DNA of 64,000 bases from Gluconacetobacter entanii. Lineage in GTDB: Bacteria > Pseudomonadota > Alphaproteobacteria > Acetobacterales > Acetobacteraceae. The stretch is from contig NZ_NKUF01000001.1 in the NCBI RefSeq assembly GCF_003206495.1, positions 124,001 through 188,000 on the forward strand. The letters run 5' to 3'. The position numbers and the translations under genes were made by a program. The notes under the pieces are model-generated. The model did not search any database. It was given only the letters and a program-made list of their open reading frames with translations, and was not told where the DNA came from. This document shows positions 27,213 to 34,990 of the stretch, piece by piece. Every line of letters begins with the position of its first letter. The stretch's first letter is position 1.

Positions 27213-28807
27213 GGATGGGCGGGGGTGGAAGGTGTCGCGGGTTTGGCCGGCGTGGCCGGTGCGGCGGGCGGCGTTGTCGTCGCTGGTGCCGCAGGCGCAG
27301 GTGTGGCCGGCACGGGGGTGGCTGGCGCCTGCTGTTCGGCGGGGGTGTCATTCGTCGCGGGCTTGGCCTGCGTCGTGGGGGTATTGACCTTGGTGGGGGC
27401 CGCTGCGTTCGCCTTGGTGGTGTCGGGCGTGACCGGCAGGCCCGCCATCGCATGGACGACCTTCAGGCCCTCCTGCAACTGGAAATCGGTGGTGGGCTTG
27501 GTCGGGTCGTAATCCGGCCACCCGGCGGGCGGTTCATGCGGCAGGGTCTTGGCGATGGCAGGCAGGTCGGTGCGGGTCGGGGCCTGCGCCGTGTTGCCGC
27601 CGCTGTTCTTGATGATGTGCGCCAGGTCCGCCTCGCGGATGCTGTAGCTGTCATCATCGCGGCTTTCCTTGACCATGATGTCGGGCATGATGCCCAGCCC
27701 CTGGATGGAACGGCCCGATGGCGTGTAGTACCGCGCGGTGGTCAGGCGGATCGCCCCTTCGCCCGGGATCGGCAGGATGGTCTGCACCGATCCCTTGCCG
27801 AACGTCTTTTCCCCCACCAGCACGGCGCGATGGTGGTCCTGCAGCGCACCGGCCACGATTTCACTGGCGGAGGCGGAACCACCGTTGATCAGCACCACGA
27901 TCGGCAGGCCGTTGGTGATGTCCACGTTATGCGCGTCCCAGCGCTGGTTGTCCTGCGCATGGCGCGCGCGGGTGGAGACGATCTCGCCATTCTTGATGAA
28001 GTCGCCGCCGACGTCGATCGCCTGCGTCAGCAGGCCGCCCGGATCGGAACGCAGGTCGATGACCAGGCCGTTGAGCTTGCCATGCGTCTGGGCCTGCAGC
28101 TTCTTGTAGGCGTCAACCAGACCGCGCTGCGTTTCCTCGTTGAACTGGGCGATGCGGATATAGCCGGTGGAGTCATACAGCGCCGACTTGATGACCTGCA
28201 GCGGGATGATCGCGCGCGTCAGGGTCACGATGATGGGCTTGGGCGTCTTCTCACGGATCAGGGTCAGGGTGATGCGCGTGTCGGGCTTGCCGCGCATGCG
28301 GGTCACGACCTGGTCGAGCGGCTGACCGTCGATGTTCTTGCCGTCGATGGCGACGATGAAGTCACCCGGCTTGATCCCCGCGCGCGCGGCGGGCGTGTTG
28401 TCCACGGGGGAGACGACGCGCACATGCCCGTCCTCGCCCTGCACCTCCAGCCCGAGGCCGCCGAACGTGCCCTTCGTCTGGACCTGCAGGTCGGAAAACT
28501 GCTTTTCCGTCATGTAGGAACTGTGCGGGTCAAGTCCGGTCAGCATGCCGTTGAGCGCGTTGGTGATGAGGTCGCGCGTGGAGACGGGTTCGACGTAATT
28601 GGCCTTCACCTTTTCCAGCACGTAGCCGAACAGGAACATGAGCTGTTCGATCTCATGCGGGGAATTGTCCTTGGGTGACGGGCTGTCCGCATGGGCGATG
28701 GATGTCAGGTCAAGCCAGCGTCCCCCCGAATGGAAGGCGAGCTGGGGACCTGCCGCGATGCCAGCAAGAAAGGCGCAACCAAGCAGCAGGCCATTACGGA
28801 ACTTCAT
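27209..28807 (-). CDS. ctpA: S41 family C-terminal processing peptidase (Ctp)
   Basis: Periplasmic carboxyl-terminal protease of about 532 residues. The start at 28807 (MKFRNGLLLGCAFLAGIAAG) is favoured by an AGGAGA about 9 nt upstream and gives a clean signal/anchor. A PDZ domain at about 85-165 includes GLGLEVQGEDGHVRVVSPVD and GIKPGDFIVAIDGKNI. The protease domain has the nucleophile in NGGSASASEIVAGAL and the general-base lysine in GEKTFGKGSVQTI. The last ~110 residues are a Pro/Ala/Thr repeat-rich tail not seen in core Ctp. EnvC next to it suggests a role in peptidoglycan hydrolase control. Confidence 0.94.
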   Translation of the reverse strand: MKFRNGLLLGCAFLAGIAAGPQLAFHSGGRWLDLTSIAHADSPSPKDNSPHEIEQLMFLFGYVLEKVKANYVEPVSTRDLITNALNGMLTGLDPHSSYMTEKQFSDLQVQTKGTFGGLGLEVQGEDGHVRVVSPVDNTPAARAGIKPGDFIVAIDGKNIDGQPLDQVVTRMRGKPDTRITLTLIREKTPKPIIVTLTRAIIPLQVIKSALYDSTGYIRIAQFNEETQRGLVDAYKKLQAQTHGKLNGLVIDLRSDPGGLLTQAIDVGGDFIKNGEIVSTRARHAQDNQRWDAHNVDITNGLPIVVLINGGSASASEIVAGALQDHHRAVLVGEKTFGKGSVQTILPIPGEGAIRLTTARYYTPSGRSIQGLGIMPDIMVKESRDDDSYSIREADLAHIIKNSGGNTAQAPTRTDLPAIAKTLPHEPPAGWPDYDPTKPTTDFQLQEGLKVVHAMAGLPVTPDTTKANAAAPTKVNTPTTQAKPATNDTPAEQQAPATPVPATPAPAAPATTTPPAAPATPAKPATPSTPAHP

Positions 28808-28955
28808 GCGTCGTCGTCTCCTGAATGGCCATCCACGCAATCGGCGTCTGACCTGCATATTGTGACCGGCCCCATATGGGAGGGGGGTCATAGTCCGTCA
28901 TCGGTCGCACACCTTATACCGAACTTGATGCACACGGAAACCGTGTAAACCAATT

Positions 28956-30269
28956 CTACAGGTATGGCGCGGGGTTAACGGCGGTACCTCCGCGCCGCAA
29001 CTGCACGAACAGGGTGGGCCGTGCCTGCGCGCCCGACCAGGCCGGCATCTGGCCCACCGGCGCGCCCTTGACGATCTGCTGTCCCGGGGCGACGGCCATG
29101 TCCCCGATTCCGGCCAGGACAAAGCGGTAATGCTGCCCGCAATTGAGGATCATCATCTGCCCGTAGGAGCGGAACGGCCCCGCGAAATCGACTCGCCCGC
29201 TGCAGGGCGCGCGCACGGTCGCGCGTGACGGCGGGGCGTAGGTCACGCCGCTGGCCGGGCCGCTTTCGGTGGACTGGCCCCATCCTGTGACGATGCTGCC
29301 GGGCACGGGGGCGCCCGCGCTGCCGGGACGTGTCGCGTTGACGCCCGGACCCGGCCCCGCGGCAAGGGCGCGGGCACGGGCGCGCGTGGCCTCGGCCTCC
29401 TGCGTGCGGTGGGCGCGCTCGGCCTCCTGTGCCGCGCGTTCAAGGTTGGCCTGTGCGGTGCGTTCGACCTCCTCGATCCGGCCGATGGCGTCCTGCAGGC
29501 TCGACGCCTTGCGGGCCGCGTCCTCCACCTGCTGGGTGGCGCTGCGTACGGCGGCGTTGGACTGCCTCTGCGCCTCCAGCGCGGCATGGGCGGAACGGTT
29601 GACGCTGTCGCGCTGGCTTTCCTGCTGCGCCAGCAGTTGCGTCATGCGCCCCTTCTGCTGCGCCAGTTCGGCGTCAAGCTGCGCAAGGCGGGCGCGACGG
29701 TCATGGATCTGGCGCGCCTGCTGGGCAATGCGCGTGGTCAGGCCGCGCATGACCAGCAGGCCCGTCACCGCGCGATCGGCTGGCAGCGGCACCGCAAGCA
29801 GCGTGTCGGCGGGATAGAGGGAGAGGCGTTCGACCACCGGCAGCAGCGGCGTCAGCGCCGCGACATCCTGCGTCAGCGCCCTGTGCAGGGTGTCCTGTTC
29901 GGTGTGCAGGGCGGCAATCCTGCTGTCGAGGTCGGCGGTGTCCTGTTCCGTGCGTTGCAGGCGCGCGGTTGCGTCCACCGTCGCCGCCGACAGTTCGGTG
30001 GCGCGGGCGGCATCACGCTGGGCCTGTGCCTCGGCGTCGTGCTGGGCCTTGATGCGGGCCTGCATTTCCGCGCCCTGCTGTTTCTCACGCGCCAGAAGGG
30101 CCTCGCGCGCGGTGCGGGCGTTCTCGATCTGGCGGCGGATGCTCTGGGTCTCGTGCCACTCCGGCGTCGCGATCGCCGGGCCGTGCGCGTGATGGAGCGT
30201 GTGTGAGGCCGATGGCGTCGCGGCAGGGCAGGAAGGGGCGGCCTGCACAATGGCGAGGCACACCCCCAC
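28956..30269 (-). CDS. envC: Murein hydrolase activator EnvC-like (coiled coil plus degenerate LytM)
   Basis: 437 residues. A short hydrophobic N-terminus precedes a long coiled coil (about 45-300, rich in Ala, Gln, Arg and Glu). The C-terminal LytM/M23 domain runs from about 320 with ATVRAPCSGRVDFAGPFRSY, APGQQIVKGAPVG and FVQLRRGGTAVNPAPYL. The zinc-binding histidines of active M23 peptidases are missing, as in EnvC activators of amidases. The only start codon I can use is GTG at 30269. The upstream codons ITLRRGLF look like the front of a signal peptide but offer no ATG, GTG or TTG, so the true start may be non-canonical. It lies 41 nt after gpmI. Confidence 0.87.
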   Translation of the reverse strand: MGVCLAIVQAAPSCPAATPSASHTLHHAHGPAIATPEWHETQSIRRQIENARTAREALLAREKQQGAEMQARIKAQHDAEAQAQRDAARATELSAATVDATARLQRTEQDTADLDSRIAALHTEQDTLHRALTQDVAALTPLLPVVERLSLYPADTLLAVPLPADRAVTGLLVMRGLTTRIAQQARQIHDRRARLAQLDAELAQQKGRMTQLLAQQESQRDSVNRSAHAALEAQRQSNAAVRSATQQVEDAARKASSLQDAIGRIEEVERTAQANLERAAQEAERAHRTQEAEATRARARALAAGPGPGVNATRPGSAGAPVPGSIVTGWGQSTESGPASGVTYAPPSRATVRAPCSGRVDFAGPFRSYGQMMILNCGQHYRFVLAGIGDMAVAPGQQIVKGAPVGQMPAWSGAQARPTLFVQLRRGGTAVNPAPYL

Positions 30270-30310
30270 GAAAAGACCGCGACGCAGGGTAATGGCGGAT
30301 GGGGCGGCCG

Positions 30311-31864
30311 TCAGGATGGCGTCGGTCCATCCAGCAGGGAGCGCCAGGTCATGGCGGCAGGCTGCGCCAGGCCCATCAGCGCCAGCAGCGTGGGTGCAAG
30401 GTCCGCCAGCCGCCCGTCATGCACATGCGCGCCCGCCACCCCATGCAGCACGACCGGCACGACATTGAGGGTATGGGCGGTGTGCGGTCCCTGTGTTTCG
30501 GGATCGAACATGGTTTCGGCATTGCCATGGTCCGCCGTGACCAGCAGCGCGCCGCCCGCGCGGTCGATGGCGTCCACGATACGGCCAAGGCCGGTATCCA
30601 CCGCTTCGACCGCCTTGATGGCGGCGGCCAGCACGCCGGTATGGCCCACCATGTCAGGATTGGCGAAGTTCAGGACGATCAGGTCGTATTTGCCGCTGTC
30701 GATCGCCTCCACCGCGCGCTGCGTCAGTTCGGGGGCCGACATTTCGGGCTGCAGGTCATAGGTCGCGACCTTGGGGGAGGGGACCATGATCCGGTCCTCG
30801 CCGGGCAGTTGCTCCTCTCGCCCGCCATTGAGGAAGTATGTGACGTGGGGATATTTCTCCGTCTCCGCCATGCGAAGCTGCTTCCGCCCGGCGGCGGAGA
30901 CCACATCGCCCAGCAGGTCGCGCAGTTCCTGTGGCGGGAACAGGACGGAAATCAGTTCCGCCAGCCTGTCGGAATAGCGGGTCATGCCAAGGACAGCGGC
31001 GAAATGGATGACACGTTCGCGGTGGAACCCCTCGAACTTTGGCTCCAGCAGCGCATCGAGCAACTGGCGGATGCGATCGGCGCGGAAGTTGAACGACACG
31101 ATGCCGTCGCCATCCTTCATGCCCTGGTAATCACCGATGACGGTGGGGTCGATGAACTCGTCCGTGGTGCCCCTGGCATAGGACGCTTCCAGCACGGCAT
31201 CGGCGCTGTCGGCATGCGGGCCGTGGGCGGCGGTGATGACGTCATAGACCTTCTGCACGCGCTCCCACCGGCGGTCGCGGTCCATGGCGTAATACCGGCC
31301 TGAAATGCTGGCGACGCGCGCCTGTGGCGGCAGGTCGCGCAGCAGGCGCGCCACGTAATCGCGCCCCGAATGGGGGGGCGTGTCGCGGCCGTCGCTGAAG
31401 ATGTGCACCGCGACGGGAATCCCCTGCGCGCAGATGATCTTCGCCAGTGCGACGGCATGGTCCTGGTGCGCGTGTACCCCCACGGTGGAGACGAGGCCCA
31501 TCAGGTGGCACGTGCCGCCGCTTTTCTTCAGCGCGGCAAGGAAATCGCGCATGACCGGGGCTTCGGCCGCGCTGCCATCGCGCAGGGCGGTGGTGATGCG
31601 CGGCAGTTCCTGCATGACGACGCGGCCCGCGCCGATATTGAGGTGCCCGACCTCCGAATTGCCCATCTGCCCTTCCGGCAGGCCGACATCCTCCCCACAT
31701 GTGCGCAGGAACGCATGCGTGTCATGGCCCCACAGCCTGTCGAAGGTCGGGGTATCGGCGGCGGCGACGGCGTTGTCGGCCGTATCCTCGCGCCAGCCAA
31801 AGCCGTCGAGGATCGCCAGCATGACGGGACGGCGGGTCTGGATGTCGGGTACATGGGTGGGCAT
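30311..31864 (-). CDS. gpmI: 2,3-bisphosphoglycerate-independent phosphoglycerate mutase
   Basis: 517-residue glycolytic enzyme interconverting 3- and 2-phosphoglycerate with two Mn2+ ions. The start MPTHVPDIQTRRPVMLAILD at 31864 is chosen for the GAGAGGAAC ribosome site; a longer open frame extends to 32266 but overlaps msrB. Motifs: LDGFGWRED (metal ligand), QMGNSEVGHLNIGAGRVVMQ (active-site Ser), FNFRADRIRQL, FANPDMVGHTG and LLVTADHGNAE. It is first in gpmI-envC-ctp-rppH and divergent from msrB. Confidence 0.96.
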   Translation of the reverse strand: MPTHVPDIQTRRPVMLAILDGFGWREDTADNAVAAADTPTFDRLWGHDTHAFLRTCGEDVGLPEGQMGNSEVGHLNIGAGRVVMQELPRITTALRDGSAAEAPVMRDFLAALKKSGGTCHLMGLVSTVGVHAHQDHAVALAKIICAQGIPVAVHIFSDGRDTPPHSGRDYVARLLRDLPPQARVASISGRYYAMDRDRRWERVQKVYDVITAAHGPHADSADAVLEASYARGTTDEFIDPTVIGDYQGMKDGDGIVSFNFRADRIRQLLDALLEPKFEGFHRERVIHFAAVLGMTRYSDRLAELISVLFPPQELRDLLGDVVSAAGRKQLRMAETEKYPHVTYFLNGGREEQLPGEDRIMVPSPKVATYDLQPEMSAPELTQRAVEAIDSGKYDLIVLNFANPDMVGHTGVLAAAIKAVEAVDTGLGRIVDAIDRAGGALLVTADHGNAETMFDPETQGPHTAHTLNVVPVVLHGVAGAHVHDGRLADLAPTLLALMGLAQPAAMTWRSLLDGPTPS

Positions 31865-31893
31865 GGGTTGTTCCTCTCCCTTATTTTGTCGCC

Positions 31894-31943
31894 CATAATG
31901 CCCTAAATGACATCCCTGCGGAATGCCTGCCGAGGGCATTATG
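31894..31943. promoter_or_regulatory. Perfect 11-bp inverted repeat between gpmI and msrB
   Basis: CATAATGCCCT (31894-31904) and AGGGCATTATG (31933-31943) are exact inverted arms 28 nt apart, in the 93-bp divergent gap. The right arm abuts the msrB ribosome site (AAGGA at 31945-31949). Each arm contains a -10-like CATAAT on one strand. It could be a shared operator, or a hairpin in the msrB leader that hides the ribosome site. Function not known. Confidence 0.5.
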
Positions 31944-31957
31944 AAAGGAAAATGACG

Positions 31958-32362
31958 ATGGACCAGACGGAAAGCGGACCGGGCGGGTGTGGCTGCCTGA
32001 CGCCGGAACAGGTGCGTGTCCTGCGTGAACATGGAACCGAACGTCCCGGTTCCAGCCCCCTGAATGACGAAAAACGCCCCGGCGAATATCGTTGCGCCGG
32101 ATGTGGCGCCGCGCTGTTTTCCTCCACCGCCAAGTATGACAGCGGAAGTGGCTGGCCGTCCTTTACGCAGGCGCTGCCCGGCGCGGTCGCCACCACCACG
32201 GACACCAGTCACGGCATGACCCGGACGGAGGTCCACTGCGCGCACTGCCACGGCCATCTGGGCCATGTCTTCCCCGACGGGCCGCCGCCCACGGGACAGC
32301 GCTACTGCATGAACGGCATCGTGCTGACATTCGTCCCGCGCGATGGCGGGGTGGGGGCATGA
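31958..32362 (+). CDS. msrB: Peptide-methionine (R)-S-oxide reductase MsrB
   Basis: 134-residue repair enzyme reducing methionine-R-sulfoxide in proteins. Zinc-binding CxxC pairs are at CAGC and CAHC, and the catalytic cysteine is in RYCMNG near the C-terminus. [10 protein letters not shown] and [10 protein letters not shown] are signatures of the family. ATG 31958 is chosen because AAGGA lies 8 nt before it; ATG 31952 is too close to that site. The stop overlaps upp by ATGA. Confidence 0.95.
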   Translation: MDQTESGPGGCGCLTPEQVRVLREHGTERPGSSPLNDEKRPGEYRCAGCGAALFSSTAKYDSGSGWPSFTQALPGAVATTTDTSHGMTRTEVHCAHCHGHLGHVFPDGPPPTGQRYCMNGIVLTFVPRDGGVGA

Positions 32363-33006
32363 CGGACTTTTCCCATGACCCCGGCGTCGTGGTCGTCACG
32401 CATCCGCTGGCGCAGCACAAGCTGACGCTGATGCGTGACGCGCGGACCTCGACGGGGGAGTTCCGCACGCTGGCGCGCGAACTCAGCGTGCTGCTGGGCT
32501 ACGAGGCGATGCGCGACCTGCCGCTGGAGAACGTGGAGATCGAAACCCCGCTGGAACGCATGGACGCGCCCCGCCTTGCGGGCAAGAAGCTCTGCCTTGT
32601 CTCCATCCTGCGGGCGGGGAACGGGATCCTTGACGGGATGCTCGACCTCGTGCCGTCGGCGCGGGTGGGGCATATCGGCCTGTTCCGTGATCCCGAAACG
32701 CTGGAGCCTGTGGAATATTACCTCAAGCTGCCTGACGATATCGGGCGGCGCATCTGCATCGTGGTGGACCCGATGCTGGCGACGGGCCACAGCGCCGCCG
32801 CCGCGATCGCGCGCCTGAAACAGGCGGGGGCGGAAAATATCGTCTTCGTCTGCCTGCTGGCCGCACCGCAGGGCGTCGCCTGCCTGCGTGCGGAACATCC
32901 CGATGTGCGGATCGTCACCTGTGCGATTGACCGCGAACTTGACGGCCATGGCTACATCCGGCCCGGCCTCGGGGATGCGGGGGACCGCCTGTTCGGCACG
33001 AAGTAG
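32359..33006 (+). CDS. upp: Uracil phosphoribosyltransferase
   Basis: 215-residue salvage enzyme making UMP from uracil and PRPP. Motifs: [16 protein letters not shown] at the N-terminus, [16 protein letters not shown], the PRPP loop [15 protein letters not shown] and the uracil-binding C-terminus [18 protein letters not shown]. Translationally coupled to msrB by a 4-nt overlap. A palindromic repeat region follows before the convergent ilvA. Confidence 0.96.
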   Translation: MTDFSHDPGVVVVTHPLAQHKLTLMRDARTSTGEFRTLARELSVLLGYEAMRDLPLENVEIETPLERMDAPRLAGKKLCLVSILRAGNGILDGMLDLVPSARVGHIGLFRDPETLEPVEYYLKLPDDIGRRICIVVDPMLATGHSAAAAIARLKQAGAENIVFVCLLAAPQGVACLRAEHPDVRIVTCAIDRELDGHGYIRPGLGDAGDRLFGTK

Positions 33007-33016
33007 GAAGGAAGCC

Positions 33017-33056
33017 CCGGGCTCTGCCCGGACCCGGCAGGGAGCGCGCTCCCTGC
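33017..33056 (+). repeat. Palindromic intergenic repeat, module A, copy 1
   Basis: Two adjacent hairpins: CCGGGC-TCT-GCCCGG (33017-33031) and GCAGGGAGC-GC-GCTCCCTGC (33037-33056). The same two-hairpin unit occurs at 48487-48529 with compensating base changes. It sits 10 nt after the upp stop and 47 nt before module B. Confidence 0.75.
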
Positions 33057-33103
33057 ACCCTGATTCATTGTCCGGGAAGTTCTGGAAAATCAGGGAAAGT
33101 CAT

Positions 33104-33169
33104 AAAAGTTTTTGGTGAAGCTTTTTTTTTAAAAGCTTCGAAAGACGCTGCCCTTTTAAAAAGGCAGCG
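33104..33169 (+). repeat. Palindromic intergenic repeat, module B, copy 2
   Basis: AAAAGTTTTTGGTGAAGC followed by a T-run, AAAAGCTTC and a second hairpin CGCTGCC/GGCAGCG (33146-33152 and 33163-33169). Same family as 26606 and 48570. It ends 5 nt before the ilvA stop, between convergent genes. Confidence 0.8.
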
Positions 33170-33174
33170 CCCCC

Positions 33175-34371
33175 TCACGCGCGGCGCACGATATAGGTCT
33201 TCGACAGTTCCGCCTCCAGCGCGCGGGCATGTTCGGGGTCGCGTGCCTCGATCATGACCTCGAGTTCGGCGGCCTGCACGCTGGGCGTGGTGAACAGGCG
33301 CTGGTGCGAGACCTCGATGATGTTGCCGCCCGCCTCGCCGATCTTGCGCGAGATGTCGGCCAGCACGCCGGGACGGTCGGGAATTTCCATCTTCAGGCAC
33401 AAAAGCCGCCCGTCGCGCAGGAGCGAGCGCAGCAGCGTGTTGGCAAGGATGCGGCTGTCGATGTTGCCACCCGTGATCGGCAGCGCGACCCGCTTGCCCC
33501 GGAACAGTTCGGGATAGGTCAGCACGGCGGCCAGTGCGGTCGCACCCGCGCCCTCGCTCACCTGCTTGGCACCTTCGGCCAGCATGGTGATCGCGGTCTC
33601 GATCGCGCTTTCGGGCACCGTCAGCACGGTGGAGACATGTTCGCGCAGAACCTCGAGTGGCTGGCGCCCAACCTTGAGCACCGCGATCCCCTCGGCAATG
33701 GTCGGGCCGCCGGGAGGAAGCACCTCATCACCGGGAAAGCCGGAAAGCGAGGAGTAGTTCTCCACCTGCACGCCCATGATGTCCATGCCCGGACGCAGCG
33801 CGCGTGCGCTCACCGCGCAGCCCGACAGCAGGCCGCCACCGCCAATGGGGCAGACGAAGGTGTCGAGTTCGCCCGCATCCTCCAGCAGTTCGAGGGCGAA
33901 GGTGCCCTGCCCGGCCATGACCTCGGGGTCGTCATAGGGATGGACGAACACCCGGCCCTCGCGCTCGCACAGTTCGTTGGCGTGGGCCGTGGCCTCGGCG
34001 AAGTTGTCGCCATGCAGGACGACGCGCGCGCCCCACGCGGCGGTGCGCGTCACCTTGGCCACGGGGGTGAAGCGCGGCATGACGATCACCGCGTCAATGC
34101 CCAGAAGCGAGGCATGGCGGGCCACGCCCTGCGCATGGTTCCCGGCGGAAACCGTGATCACGCCGCGCCTGCGCTCGCTCTCATCCAGCAGCGCAAGCTT
34201 GTTGGCGGCGCCGCGTTCCTTGAAGGACCCCACGGCCTGCAGGTTGTCGAGCTTGAGCACGATATCCGCGCCGGTCGCCCGCGAAAGCGCCTGCGACGGA
34301 AGGGTCGGGGTGCGCAGGACACGCCCCTCGATCCGCCGTGCGGCGGCGCGGATATCGTCGAATGTGATCAC
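33175..34371 (-). CDS. ilvA: Threonine ammonia-lyase (threonine dehydratase) with ACT domain
   Basis: PLP enzyme converting threonine to 2-oxobutanoate, the first step of isoleucine synthesis. A GTG start at 34371, 10 nt after the greA stop and with GAGG upstream, gives 398 residues. A GTG/ATG further upstream would overlap greA by 44 bp. The PLP lysine is in VGSFKERGAANK, the glycine loop is CPIGGGGLLSG, and SAGNHAQGVA is conserved. A C-terminal ACT domain (about 325-398, MEIPDRPGVLADISRKIGEA) suggests allosteric control. This short single-ACT form resembles catabolic/TdcB-like as well as biosynthetic enzymes. Confidence 0.92.
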   Translation of the reverse strand: MITFDDIRAAARRIEGRVLRTPTLPSQALSRATGADIVLKLDNLQAVGSFKERGAANKLALLDESERRRGVITVSAGNHAQGVARHASLLGIDAVIVMPRFTPVAKVTRTAAWGARVVLHGDNFAEATAHANELCEREGRVFVHPYDDPEVMAGQGTFALELLEDAGELDTFVCPIGGGGLLSGCAVSARALRPGMDIMGVQVENYSSLSGFPGDEVLPPGGPTIAEGIAVLKVGRQPLEVLREHVSTVLTVPESAIETAITMLAEGAKQVSEGAGATALAAVLTYPELFRGKRVALPITGGNIDSRILANTLLRSLLRDGRLLCLKMEIPDRPGVLADISRKIGEAGGNIIEVSHQRLFTTPSVQAAELEVMIEARDPEHARALEAELSKTYIVRRA

Positions 34372-34381
34372 GTTCTTCGCC

Positions 34382-34855
34382 TCAGCCGTAGGTGACGGCC
34401 AGTATTTCATAGGTCCGGTCGCCACCGGGGGCCGGGACGGACACGGTATCGCCCACGCTCTTGCCGATCAGCGACTTGGCCAGCGGGGAGGAGACGGACA
34501 GCAGGCCCTGCTTGATGTCGGCCTCATAGACGCCGACGATCTGGTAGGTGGCTTCCTTGTCGGTTTCCTCGTCCACGAGATGGACGCGCGCGCCGAATTT
34601 CACCTGGTCGCCCGACAGGGTGGCAGGGTCGATCACCTCGGCGGAGGAGACGATCTCCTCCAGTTCGAGGATACGGCCCTCGGTAAAGGACTGGCGTTCG
34701 CGCGCGGCGTGGTATTCGGCATTTTCCGACAGGTCGCCGTGGCTGCGCGCCTCGGCGATGGCCAGTATGATGGCCGGGCGTTCTTCACTCTTGAGCTTGC
34801 GAAGTTCTTCTTCGAGCCGTTGCAGGCCAGCGCCTGTCATCGGAAATTTCTGCAA
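34382..34855 (-). CDS. greA: Transcription elongation factor GreA
   Basis: 157-residue factor that rescues backtracked RNA polymerase by stimulating RNA cleavage. It starts MQKFPMTGAGLQRLEEELRK. The N-terminal coiled coil carries ENAEYHAARERQ with the acidic tip (LSENAEY). The C-terminal FKBP-like domain has LIGKSVGDTVSVPAPGG. A 135-bp gap separates it from carB; it contains GC-rich inverted repeats and probably a greA promoter. ilvA follows after 10 nt. Confidence 0.97.
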   Translation of the reverse strand: MQKFPMTGAGLQRLEEELRKLKSEERPAIILAIAEARSHGDLSENAEYHAARERQSFTEGRILELEEIVSSAEVIDPATLSGDQVKFGARVHLVDEETDKEATYQIVGVYEADIKQGLLSVSSPLAKSLIGKSVGDTVSVPAPGGDRTYEILAVTYG

Positions 34856-34990
34856 GATGTATCCCCGGGGTGAAGGTCAGCGTTCGATGACTGACGGATG
34901 GTGTGGTCATGGCGGACGCCCGCATGAAACGACCCCCGCCCATCCGCGCGGCCGATGGGGCCGACGGACGGGCAGGGGCATGCATGGCGT

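Noticed and set aside
31865-32266. N-terminal extension of gpmI
   Set aside because: It would overlap msrB antisense and add about 134 residues absent from the family. The ATG at 31864 has a good ribosome site.
34372-34425. Earlier start for ilvA
   Set aside because: It would run 44 bp into greA, and the added residues do not belong to the enzyme family.
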